From the NCBI GenBank assembly GCA_963748485.1, contig CAVVJF010000019.1, positions 835,092 to 899,091 on the forward strand: a stretch of DNA of 64,000 bases, read 5' to 3'. The notes beneath the pieces were generated by a model. It was not told where the DNA came from. It did not search any database and saw nothing but the letters and a program-made list of their open reading frames with translations. This document shows positions 47,038 through 55,217 of the stretch, piece by piece. A program made the position numbers and the translations under genes. This stretch comes from DASRWT01 sp963748485 (lineage in GTDB: Bacteria; Methylomirabilota; Methylomirabilia; Rokubacteriales; CSP1-6). The stretch's first letter is position 1. Each line of letters starts with the position of its first letter.

Positions 47038-48060
47038 CTACTCCTTGATCCCCAGCAAGGCCGCCGCGGTGCCGCCCAGCATGGCGATGCGCTCGGCGTC
47101 GGACAGGCCCGGCGTGCCGAGGATGTGGTCCACCGAGGTCTTGGTCCACGGATAGGGATAGTCCGTGCCCATGACGATCTGACCCGGGCCCACCTCGGCG
47201 GCCAGGTGCCGCAGCGCTTCCCCCGTGAACACGATGGAGTCGTAGTACATCTGGCGCAGGTACTCCGTGGGCTTCTTCTTCAGCTTGCTCGTGATCCGGT
47301 CGGGGAAGGTGGTCATGATCGCGTCCGAGCGCGGGCCGTAGGAGGGCAGGTAGCCGCCGCCGTGCGCCGCGCAGATCTTGAGCCCCGGGAAGCGGTCCAG
47401 CGTGCCCTCGAAGATCAGGTGCGAGAGGGCGATGGTGGTCTCCAGGGGATTGCCGATGGTGTTGGTGAGCACGCCGTTGCCGTTAAGCCGGCCGCTGGCC
47501 TCGAGCTCGGCGGTGCCCTGCGGATGGATGAAGACGAGCACGCCGAGCTGCTCGACCTTGGCCCAGAACGGATGGAATCGGGGGTCGGACAGCTCCGCGC
47601 CGTCCACACTGCCGCCGGTGCTGACCCCGCGCAGCCCGTACTTCTTGATGCCCTCCTCCAGCTGCTCGACGGCGAGGTCGGGATGCTGGAGGGCCACCGT
47701 GGCGAAGGCCACGAAGCGGTCGGGCATGGCGCCGCTGGCTTCGGCGAGGGCGGCGTTCTGGAGACGGATCAGCTCGCGGCACACGTCGCGCTCTGCCTTG
47801 TACCAGTAGGGATTGATGCTGAGTGCTTCGACGTCGATGCCCTGCGCGTCCATGGCGGCCAGCCGGTCCTGGGGCCGCGACATCAAGAGGGCGTCGGGCG
47901 CCAGCTTGAGACCCAGCAGCGCCATGGCCTCGGGCACTCCGCAGTGCGCGTGCACGTCCACCGTCTTTACGCGCCGGCCGCTCACGACCACCTCCCGGCG
48001 GCGCGTCTGCGTCTGCGCCGATCCGGCTCCCCCCGGCCCGCAGTCCATGAACGCGATCAT
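47038..48060 (-). CDS. Amidohydrolase family 2, ACMSD-like decarboxylase/hydrolase
   Basis: 340 residues from ATG 48060. TVDVHAHCGVP has His37/His39, VFIHPQG and CAAHGGGYLPSYGPRSD carry further metal ligands, and MGTDYPYPW has the catalytic Asp. This is the arrangement of aminocarboxymuconate-semialdehyde decarboxylase-type enzymes. The start overlaps the alanine racemase stop by three bases. The true substrate is unknown; non-oxidative decarboxylation of an aromatic or muconate-type acid is the best guess. Confidence 0.86.
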   Translation of the reverse strand: MIAFMDCGPGGAGSAQTQTRRREVVVSGRRVKTVDVHAHCGVPEAMALLGLKLAPDALLMSRPQDRLAAMDAQGIDVEALSINPYWYKAERDVCRELIRLQNAALAEASGAMPDRFVAFATVALQHPDLAVEQLEEGIKKYGLRGVSTGGSVDGAELSDPRFHPFWAKVEQLGVLVFIHPQGTAELEASGRLNGNGVLTNTIGNPLETTIALSHLIFEGTLDRFPGLKICAAHGGGYLPSYGPRSDAIMTTFPDRITSKLKKKPTEYLRQMYYDSIVFTGEALRHLAAEVGPGQIVMGTDYPYPWTKTSVDHILGTPGLSDAERIAMLGGTAAALLGIKE

Positions 48061-49169
48061 GATGTCCTCCGGTAGACGCGCGTCACGCGCGGCCCGATGG
48101 TGGGGGCGATCTGATGCATGCCGACGCCGCGGCGCGCGGCGACCTCGGCGAGGGTGATCTCGGCCTCGCCCTGCCGGCCGATGATGACGACCTCGTCGCC
48201 GACCTGGGCGTCGGGGATCGCCGTGAGGTCGATGCGCGTGTGCTCCAGGGACGGGCTCGCCACGATGGGCGCCGGCCGCCCGCGTACCAGCACGCGATCG
48301 GCGTGGAGCCACAGGAGCCCGTCGGCCAATCCCATGGGGATGATCCCGAGGCGCATGGGCGCGGTGAGAGGAAACGGCGCCTGGTCCGCGAAGCGCTCGC
48401 GCGGCGAGATCTCCTTGAGGGCGATCACGCGGGTCGCCAGAGAACGGAACGTGGAGCGCAGGGGCGTCGGGGCCGTCTCGTCCCGCATCGTCTGGCCGTA
48501 CAGCATCCGGCCCGGGTCGACGGCGTTCAGATAGCTCTGCGGGAAGCGCAGGACGAACGGCGAGGCGGCCAGAAGGCGGATGGGCACGGGAACTCCGCGC
48601 GCCTCCAGCTCGTCCACCACCGCGGTGAAGCGGCCGAGCTGCCAGTCCGCGTACGCGGCGTCGCCGCCCGTTGGCGCGTGCGGATGGGCGCAGAGCCCGC
48701 CCAGGCGCAGGCGTGGCAGCTCCAGCATGGCGAGGATCAGCTTCACGGCTTGCTCGGGCACGACGCCGAGCCGCTCGAGCCCCACGTCGATCTTCACGAA
48801 CACTTCGCACGGCTCCCGCGCCGCCTCCGCGTAGGCCCGTGCGCTCTCGATATCCACCAGCGTCGGCGTGAGCCCGTGGGCGAGGGCCTCGGGCGCCGCC
48901 TCGGGCAGCGAGTTCGGATAGACGAGGATGGGCGCGGTGATCCCACGCCGGCGCAGGCGCATGCCCTCGCCGAGATCGGCCACGCCCAGCGCGTCCGCGC
49001 CGCTGGCGAGGAAGGTCTCGCCCATCTCCACCGCGCCGTGGCCGTACCCGTCGGCCTTGATGACGGCGTAGATCTTCCGCTCGGGCCCCACCATCTGGCG
49101 AACCACGCGAACGTTCCAGGCGGCGGCGTCGAGGTCTATCTCGAAGATGGTCGGGCGTGGCGGGCGCAT
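48057..49169 (-). CDS. alr: Alanine racemase family protein
   Basis: 370 residues from ATG 49169. The PLP lysine is Lys38 in YAVIKADGYGHGA, VFVKIDVGLERLGV resembles the family's GM-x-R-x-G strand, and the C-terminal domain has IPMGLADGLLW and GDEVVIIGRQG. LYGQ holds the region near the second catalytic Tyr. Some motifs differ from canonical Alr (GLERLGV rather than GMNRLG; the barrel and cap regions diverge), so it may act on another amino acid. Coupled by overlap to an amidohydrolase, which is unusual for a pure cell-wall enzyme. Confidence 0.82.
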   Translation of the reverse strand: MRPPRPTIFEIDLDAAAWNVRVVRQMVGPERKIYAVIKADGYGHGAVEMGETFLASGADALGVADLGEGMRLRRRGITAPILVYPNSLPEAAPEALAHGLTPTLVDIESARAYAEAAREPCEVFVKIDVGLERLGVVPEQAVKLILAMLELPRLRLGGLCAHPHAPTGGDAAYADWQLGRFTAVVDELEARGVPVPIRLLAASPFVLRFPQSYLNAVDPGRMLYGQTMRDETAPTPLRSTFRSLATRVIALKEISPRERFADQAPFPLTAPMRLGIIPMGLADGLLWLHADRVLVRGRPAPIVASPSLEHTRIDLTAIPDAQVGDEVVIIGRQGEAEITLAEVAARRGVGMHQIAPTIGPRVTRVYRRTS

Positions 49170-49233
49170 GCAGGGACTATGAACCCCCGCTCCGGCTTTC
49201 TCAAGACGCCCCTTCGTGCTAACCTCCCCCGCC

Positions 49234-49977
49234 ATGACAACCCCAATTGCTCCGGCGGTGCGGTCCGAGCTGGCTCCGAGCGGGAAGCTCCGCGTCGGGC
49301 TCAACCATGGCAATTTCCTCCTCGTCACGCCGGGCTCCTCGGCGACGGACCCGACGGGCGTCGCGCCCGACATCGCGCGCGAGCTGGGCCGGCGTCTGGG
49401 CGTGTCGGTGGAGTTCTCCAAGTTCGACACCGCCGGCAAGCTGGGCGACGCGGTGCGCGAGGGCGTGTGGGACGTGGCCTTCCTCGGCGCCGAGCCTCAG
49501 CGCGCGGCCGAGATCGCCTTCACCGCGGCCTATCTCGAGATTCCCGCGACGTACCTCGTACCTGAGGGATCAACCATTCGATCAGTTGCCGAGGTCGACC
49601 GCGAAGGCGTGCGCATCGCGGTGGCCGACAAGAGCGCCTACGAGCTCTGGCTCTCGCGGAACATCAAGCACGCCAAGCTCATGAAGACGCAGGGCATCGA
49701 AGCCTCGTTCGATCTCTTCGTGAAGGAGAAGCTCGAGGCGCTCTCCGGGCTGCGGCCGCGCCTGCTCTCCGACGTCAAGAAGTTGCCCGGCGCGCGCATC
49801 CTCGACGGGGTGTTCACGGCGGTGCAGCAGGCCGTCGGCACCGCAAAGAAGAACGCCGCCGCCGCGGCCTATCTGGCCGGCTTCGTGGAGGACGTGAAGA
49901 CCTCGGGTTTCGTGGCTGAGGCCATCACGCGGAACAAGTCCGAGGGCGTGAACGTGGCGCCCCCCGCGCCGCGCTGA
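49234..49977 (+). CDS. Amino-acid-type solute-binding protein (PF00497-like), no signal peptide
   Basis: 247 residues. GKLRVGLNHGNFLL begins the SBP_bac_3 fold; GVAPDIARELGRRLGVSVEFSKF and WDVAFLGAEPQRAAEIAFTAAYLEIPATYLVPEGS are its conserved segments. No hydrophobic leader precedes the domain from the ATG at 49234, and the upstream frame has none either. Either it works in the cytoplasm or it starts incorrectly. No transporter permease lies nearby. Confidence 0.8.
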   Translation: MTTPIAPAVRSELAPSGKLRVGLNHGNFLLVTPGSSATDPTGVAPDIARELGRRLGVSVEFSKFDTAGKLGDAVREGVWDVAFLGAEPQRAAEIAFTAAYLEIPATYLVPEGSTIRSVAEVDREGVRIAVADKSAYELWLSRNIKHAKLMKTQGIEASFDLFVKEKLEALSGLRPRLLSDVKKLPGARILDGVFTAVQQAVGTAKKNAAAAAYLAGFVEDVKTSGFVAEAITRNKSEGVNVAPPAPR

Positions 49978-50005
49978 GCGCGCGCCTCGTTTCCACGTTA
50001 TTTCC

Positions 50006-51607
50006 ATGCACGACCTGATCGTCACGGGCGGCCAGGTCGTGGACGGCACCGGCGGGCCCGCCCGCCGCCTCGATGTTGCCGTCTCCGGCGGGCGCATCGC
50101 TGCCCTCGGCACGAGCCTCGGCGAGGCGCGGCGCGTGATCGACGCCGCCGGCCACGTGGTCGCGCCCGGCTTCATCGACATCCACACCCACTCCGATTAC
50201 TCGTTGCCCGCGAACCCCAAGGCGGAGAGCAAGGTCCGCCAGGGCGTCACCACCGAGGTGGTGGGCAACTGCGGCTACTCGGTGGCGCCCGTCCCCGCCG
50301 ACCGGGTGGGCGCGCTGCGCGAGTACCTGGCCGCCAGCGGTCCCTGGTACGACTTCCGCGAGACTACCTTCGCCCGCTACGTGGACGAGTTTCCGGAGAC
50401 CTCGGTGAACGTGGCGCTGCAGGTCGGTCACAATACCCTGCGCCTGGTCGTCGCCGGCATGGAGCCCCGCCCGCTGCGCCCCGACGAGCTCGCCCGCATG
50501 GCGCGCCTGCTCGAGGAAGGCCTGGACGCGGGCGCCATAGGCCTCTCGTCTGGGCTCTTCACGCCGCCCGGCGCCTTCGCCTCGGCCGAGGAGATGCACG
50601 CCCTCGGCGCGGTGCTGCGCCGCCACGGGGCCGCCTACGCTTCGCATATCCGCAACGAGGCCGGCGGCGTGCTCGCCGCGGTGGACGAGGCCATCGCGGT
50701 GGGCGAGCGCGCGGGCGTGCACGTGCAGATCGGGCACCTCAAGGTCTCGGGCACGGAGAACTGGGGCGGGGCGGCCGCGTTGGTGGAGCGCGTGGAGGCC
50801 GCGCGCCGCCGCGGCGTGCGCGTGGACTGTGACCAGTACCCCTACACGACGGCCACCAATCCGCTGCGCAATCTCCTGCCGCCGTGGATACAGGAGGGCG
50901 GCATCGAGGCCATGCTGGCGCGCCTCGGCGACGCCGGCGCGCGGACCCGCATCGCCGAGGAGGTGGCCGCGCGCGGCTGCGCGAGCTTCGGCAAGCTGCC
51001 GTCCTGGGACGCGGTGCGGCTCGCCATCACCGTCGGCGAGCCCGCGCTGGCCGGCCGCACCATCGGCGACATCGCGGCGGAGCGCGGGCGGAGCGGCGTC
51101 CAGACCGCCTGCGACGTGCTGCTGGCCGACCGCGGGGCCACCCGCGTGGTGTTCGAGTCCATGGCCGAGCCGGACGTCCGCGCCATTCTCACCACGCCGT
51201 GGGTGGTGGTCGGCTCCGACGGGGTGGCACTCGCGCCCTACGGCCCGACGTCGGGCGGCAAGCCGCATCCTCGCTACTACGGCACGTTCGCGCGCGTCCT
51301 GGGGCGCTATGTACGGGAGACGAAGGCGCTCACGCTCGAGACGGCGGTGCGCAAGATGACGGGGGCCAGCGCCGAAGCGCTCGGACTCGTGGACCGCGGC
51401 TTCGTGCGCGAAGGGCTGGCGGCCGATCTGACCGTATTCGACCCGGCGACGGTGGGCGAGCAGGGCACCTACACGGACCCGCACCGCTATCCGAGCGGGA
51501 TACGCACCGTCATCGTCAACGGCGCCGTCGTCATCGACGGTGGCGAGCACACCGGCGCCCTGCCGGGCCGGCTGCTGCGCCGAAGCTCGCGCGGCCTCGC
51601 CGCCTAG
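50006..51607 (+). CDS. N-acyl-D-amino-acid deacylase family amidohydrolase
   Basis: 533 residues. VVAPGFIDIHTHSDYSL has His60/His62, EVVGNCGYSVAP holds the metal-ligand Cys89 typical of D-aminoacylases, IGHLKVSGTENWG is the conserved His/Lys region, and VVVGSDGVALAPYGP the catalytic Asp. It releases D-amino acids from N-acyl forms. It is 28 bases from the solute-binding gene and near an alanine racemase, which suggests D-amino-acid metabolism. It converges on the next operon with a four-base overlap (51604-51607). Confidence 0.9.
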   Translation: MHDLIVTGGQVVDGTGGPARRLDVAVSGGRIAALGTSLGEARRVIDAAGHVVAPGFIDIHTHSDYSLPANPKAESKVRQGVTTEVVGNCGYSVAPVPADRVGALREYLAASGPWYDFRETTFARYVDEFPETSVNVALQVGHNTLRLVVAGMEPRPLRPDELARMARLLEEGLDAGAIGLSSGLFTPPGAFASAEEMHALGAVLRRHGAAYASHIRNEAGGVLAAVDEAIAVGERAGVHVQIGHLKVSGTENWGGAAALVERVEAARRRGVRVDCDQYPYTTATNPLRNLLPPWIQEGGIEAMLARLGDAGARTRIAEEVAARGCASFGKLPSWDAVRLAITVGEPALAGRTIGDIAAERGRSGVQTACDVLLADRGATRVVFESMAEPDVRAILTTPWVVVGSDGVALAPYGPTSGGKPHPRYYGTFARVLGRYVRETKALTLETAVRKMTGASAEALGLVDRGFVREGLAADLTVFDPATVGEQGTYTDPHRYPSGIRTVIVNGAVVIDGGEHTGALPGRLLRRSSRGLAA

Positions 51608-52800
51608 CGCTTCGCGGCGGGCACCTCGAAGCCGAAGAGGCGCGCGGCGTTCAGCCCCAGCACCTTCGCGCGCGCGTTGTCGTCGAGGCCCTTCATGGTC
51701 CGCTCGATGGCTTCCGCGGAGTGCGGCCACGTGCCCTCGTGATGCGGGTAGTCGTTGCCCCACATGAAGCAGTCGGTCAGGTTGAACGGCGCCGCGAGCT
51801 GCAGCCCGGCCGGATCCTCCTGGAACGACGCGAAGCCGTGCATCCGGAAGTAGTCGCTGGGGAGGTGCTTGAGCTTCGGTCGCACCCAGAAGTGATGCTT
51901 GCGATAGGCCTCGTCCATCGCCTCCAGCACCCAGGGCAGCCAGCCGATGCCGGCCTCGATGGTGGCGAAGCGCAGCCGCGGGAAGCGCTCGAACACGCCG
52001 GAGGCGCAGAGATTGGCCACCGGCTCCACCGTGGGCGACAGCGAGTGGGAGACGTAGTTGATGACGGCGCCGCCGTTGCCCCGCGAGGCGCGCGGGTCGC
52101 GCCCGGTGGAGATGTGGAAGGTGATGGGCAGCCCCGTGTCCTGGATGGTGGCCCACAAGGGATCGAACAACGGCAGGTTGTAGTTCGGATGGTCGATGTC
52201 GTGTGCGCCCCAGACCGGCTTGCAGGGCAGGGTGAGCGCGCGGAAGCCCACCTTGGCCACGCGCTTCACCTCGGCGATGGAGCCCTCGAGGTCGGCGGTG
52301 GCGATGGCAGCCACCGGCGAGAGCCGGTCGTTGTAGGGGCCGAAGGTCTCCCACGCCCACTCGTTCCACACGCGGCACTGCGCCTGGGCGAAGATGGCGT
52401 CGGGCGTCGCCCACATGGACAGCCCCTTGTTGGGGAAGATCACCTCGGCGTCGATGCCGTCGCGCGCATGATCGCGCAGCCGGTCCCGCGGGTCGGCGCC
52501 GGCCAGCTGGCGCAGCCGGTCCTCGCCCTCCATCTCGTCCACGCGCAGCCGGTCGGGGCGATGCCCCTCGGAGACGCGCCACTTCACGCCGTTCTCGTCG
52601 ACGATCACGCGGGGCAGGCGGTCGCGATACTTCGCGTCGATGCGCTCGGCCCAGAGATTCGAGGGCTCGTTGGCGTGACAGTCGGCGGAGACGATGAAGT
52701 ACTTGTTGGGGTCGTCCGGACGCGCGGTGCGCGTCCAGCCGGCATGCCCCGGCGTGTCCAGCCGCCACAGGTTCGGCGCGTTGATCTCGAGCTGGCTCAT
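51604..52800 (-). CDS. Amidohydrolase family 2 protein (last gene of catabolic operon)
   Basis: 398 residues. The start resembles IVSADCHANEPSNLWAERI, the D-x-H-x-x-EP motif of this subfamily; LPITFHISTGRDPRAS, FATIEAGIGWLPWVLEAMDEAY and WGNDYPHHEGTWPHS are its other conserved strands. The family includes non-oxidative decarboxylases and hydrolases of cyclic carboxylates. ATGA overlap with the DUF35 gene. Confidence 0.88.
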   Translation of the reverse strand: MSQLEINAPNLWRLDTPGHAGWTRTARPDDPNKYFIVSADCHANEPSNLWAERIDAKYRDRLPRVIVDENGVKWRVSEGHRPDRLRVDEMEGEDRLRQLAGADPRDRLRDHARDGIDAEVIFPNKGLSMWATPDAIFAQAQCRVWNEWAWETFGPYNDRLSPVAAIATADLEGSIAEVKRVAKVGFRALTLPCKPVWGAHDIDHPNYNLPLFDPLWATIQDTGLPITFHISTGRDPRASRGNGGAVINYVSHSLSPTVEPVANLCASGVFERFPRLRFATIEAGIGWLPWVLEAMDEAYRKHHFWVRPKLKHLPSDYFRMHGFASFQEDPAGLQLAAPFNLTDCFMWGNDYPHHEGTWPHSAEAIERTMKGLDDNARAKVLGLNAARLFGFEVPAAKR

Positions 52801-53240
52801 GTCGTCCTCCAGTGGACCAAGGTAAACGGAGTCTTGGCGTCGTCGTGCGTCTCGAACACGGCCTCGACGGGGGCGCCGATGGTCACGTCCTGGCGCGGAT
52901 CACCGATCAGGTTGCCGAGCATGCGGATATTGCCGGCATGGGGCAGCTCCACCAGCGCCACGATGTAGGGCCCATGCCCCTTGAGCGCGGGATGCACGGG
53001 ATGCCAGGCGCGCTCCCAGGAGTAGATCACGCCGCGGCCGTCCACGCGCGTCCAGCCCACGTCGGTGGCGAGACAGGCGTGGCAGATCCACTCGGGGCCC
53101 CACTGCCAGGCGCGGCAGCGGTTGCAGCGCTGCACCATCAATTCGCCGCGGCGCGTGCCCTCCCAATAGGGCTTGTCGAGCCCGTCGGGCTCGGGCACCG
53201 GCGCGGGCAGACCGGCCGGCAGGTAATAGGATGTCGTCAT
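52797..53240 (-). CDS. Zn-ribbon/OB-fold (DUF35) protein
   Basis: 147 residues. An N-terminal rubredoxin-like zinc site (CNRCRAWQWGPEWICHAC) precedes an OB-fold domain (GRGVIYSWERAWHPVHPALKGHGPYIVALVELP). DUF35 proteins form complexes with thiolase-like enzymes and bind acyl-CoA, as in steroid side-chain retro-aldolases (Ltp2-ChsH2). It starts within an ATGA overlap of the thiolase-like gene. Confidence 0.92.
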   Translation of the reverse strand: MTTSYYLPAGLPAPVPEPDGLDKPYWEGTRRGELMVQRCNRCRAWQWGPEWICHACLATDVGWTRVDGRGVIYSWERAWHPVHPALKGHGPYIVALVELPHAGNIRMLGNLIGDPRQDVTIGAPVEAVFETHDDAKTPFTLVHWRTT

Positions 53241-54418
53241 AGCGTGGACTCACCACCGAGAATGAGGCTCGACACCGGCGTGACCATCGGCCCGGAGATC
53301 ACCATCGAAACCTCCGCGTCCGGCACCTGGCTGGTGGACTCGCGGCGAAGCTGGCGCACCGCCTCGATCACCAGCTCGAGGCCGTGCATGTAGCACTCGG
53401 CGAGGTTGCCGCCGCTAGTGTTGAGCGGCAGCCGCCCCGAAGGCGCCAGGAGATTCTCCTTCTGGAGAAACTCGTTGGCCTCCTCCGCGGTGAAGAAGCC
53501 GTGCTCGACCAGGCTCATGAGCACGCCCCCGGTGAAGTTCTCGTAGCTCTGCACCACGTCCACGTCGGCGGGGCCGACGCCCGCCATGTCGTAGAGCCGC
53601 GGCACCACCGTGGTGAAGGAGGACGTGGCGTAGAGAGGCGCGTTGTGGGCCCGCGCGGCATTTCGGTGCTCGGAGCCCTGGGCCGCGCCGAGCAGATAGG
53701 CCGGCCGCTTGCGGAGGTCGCGCGCGCGATCGGCGGAGACGACGACGACCGCGGCCGCCCCGTCGTTCTCCAGGCAGCAATCGAAGAGCCGGAAGGGCTC
53801 CACGATCCAGCGCGAGGCGTCGTACGCCTCGGCGGTGAGCGGGCGCCCGTGCATCACGGCTCGCGGGTTACTCTGCGCATGGTGATAAGACGCCAAAGCG
53901 ATGGCACGCTGCGCCTCCTGGCGCACGCCGTGGTCGTGCATGAAGCGCATCACCCGCATGGCGAAGCGCTGGGCGGGCGAGATGAGGCCGTACGGGAAGG
54001 TCATCGCCGGCTCGCCCGAGACGGTGGCCACCGGCGGAGCCGCGCCGAAGCGCTGGAACTGCCCCTGGGCGAGCGCGCGGAACACCACTACGCAGTCGGC
54101 CACGCCGCCCGCCACTGCCGCCGCGGCGTTGCCCACCGCGGCCGAGCCGCCGCCCCCGCCGCCGCCCCACTGCATGTTGGAGAAGCGCAGGGCGGGGAGC
54201 CCCATCGCGGCGGCGATGCGCGAGGGATCGTTGCGATCGTTGCTGTACGACGAGAAGCCGTCGACCTCACGCGGGTCGATGCCCGCGTCGGCGCACGCCT
54301 TCAGGATCGCCTCGAGCGCGAGCTGGAACTCGGACGTCGGCGCCTGCCCGTGCTTGTAGTACGTGGTCTCGCCGATGCCGGCCAGCGCCACCTTGCCGCG
54401 AAGGGTCCGGTCTTTCAC
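53237..54418 (-). CDS. Thiolase-like protein, probably Ltp-type aldolase
   Basis: 393 residues, thiolase fold. The catalytic Cys and the GHP histidine motif of true thiolases are absent. The active region reads FSNMQWGGGGGGGSAAVGNA and the C-terminal motif is NTSGGNLAECYMHG. VVQSYENFTGGVLMSLVEHG contains a tyrosine at a position like that used by Ltp2 aldolases, and ECYMHG resembles the second Tyr region. With the adjacent DUF35 partner it is more likely an acyl-CoA aldolase than a beta-ketothiolase. This is inference from motif loss. Confidence 0.82.
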   Translation of the reverse strand: MKDRTLRGKVALAGIGETTYYKHGQAPTSEFQLALEAILKACADAGIDPREVDGFSSYSNDRNDPSRIAAAMGLPALRFSNMQWGGGGGGGSAAVGNAAAAVAGGVADCVVVFRALAQGQFQRFGAAPPVATVSGEPAMTFPYGLISPAQRFAMRVMRFMHDHGVRQEAQRAIALASYHHAQSNPRAVMHGRPLTAEAYDASRWIVEPFRLFDCCLENDGAAAVVVVSADRARDLRKRPAYLLGAAQGSEHRNAARAHNAPLYATSSFTTVVPRLYDMAGVGPADVDVVQSYENFTGGVLMSLVEHGFFTAEEANEFLQKENLLAPSGRLPLNTSGGNLAECYMHGLELVIEAVRQLRRESTSQVPDAEVSMVISGPMVTPVSSLILGGESTL

Positions 54419-54425
54419 GTCGGCC

Positions 54426-55217
54426 TCATCCGCCGAGGAACTCGCCGACGATGCGGGCCACGGCCTGCGGCTGCTCGGCCTGCGGCGCGTGGCCCGCGTC
54501 CGCCACCGTCTGCAGGCGCGCGCCCGGGATGCGCTGCGTAAACTCGTCAGAATAAACAGGCGGTAGAATGCGATCGCCCTTGCCCCACACGAGGAGTGTG
54601 GGCGCGGTCACCCGGTGGATGCGCTTCTTGAGCCCCTTGTCGGGAATGGGCCAGAGGAATTTCCCGGTGGCGCCCATGGCCCACATGAGCTTCACGCGCG
54701 CGGCGGCGGCCGCGTCCGGCGGCTCCGAGGGGCCGATCATCTGCTTGGCCGCTTCGCCGCCGGCGTCGCGGAACACCCAGCCCGGCATGTCCGGAGGATT
54801 CACCATCATCCAGTTCTTCACCGGCTCGGCGTCTCGCCAGAACCCCAGCGGGGCGATCAGGGCCAGCCGCTTCACACGCCGCGGATAGGCCGCGGCCATC
54901 TCGCACGCCACCATCCCGCCGAACGAGTGGCCGGCCATGGCCACCTCGTCCAGCTTGAGCGCGGTCAGGAGCTCCTCGTGGCAGAGGATGAGGTCCCACA
55001 TGTTGTCGAGGTGGTAGATGTCGTCGTGCGCGTTCGGGGACGTGCCAGGATGCTCCGGCGCGTACACGGTGAAGCGCTCGGCGAGCGCCTGGAGGAAGGG
55101 ATCCCAGCTGAGACCCCAGGGCCCGTGGTAGTAGACGAGCGGCGGCCCCGCGCCGTCCGAGAGCACGCGCATGCGCACCCGGTTCTGCCAGACACTGAGC
55201 GTCTGCTCGCGGATCAT
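54426..55217 (-). CDS. Alpha/beta hydrolase
   Basis: 263 residues from ATG 55217. The nucleophile elbow AMAGHSFGGMVA holds Ser98, the acid is the Asp of LLVWGKGDRILPP, and the His is in VADAGHAPQAEQP. This is the C-C bond hydrolase/esterase type seen in ring-cleavage pathways. It overlaps the LLM gene stop (ATGA) and is followed seven bases later by the thiolase-like gene. The substrate is unknown. Confidence 0.9.
   Translation of the reverse strand: MIREQTLSVWQNRVRMRVLSDGAGPPLVYYHGPWGLSWDPFLQALAERFTVYAPEHPGTSPNAHDDIYHLDNMWDLILCHEELLTALKLDEVAMAGHSFGGMVACEMAAAYPRRVKRLALIAPLGFWRDAEPVKNWMMVNPPDMPGWVFRDAGGEAAKQMIGPSEPPDAAAAARVKLMWAMGATGKFLWPIPDKGLKKRIHRVTAPTLLVWGKGDRILPPVYSDEFTQRIPGARLQTVADAGHAPQAEQPQAVARIVGEFLGG

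Noticed and set aside
45787..48075. 762-residue plus-strand frame
   Set aside because: Opposite to two amidohydrolase genes with full metal motifs; composition typical of a shadow.
49925..52768. 947-residue minus-strand frame
   Set aside because: Overlaps the D-aminoacylase and is in the wrong frame for the amidohydrolase; no family features.
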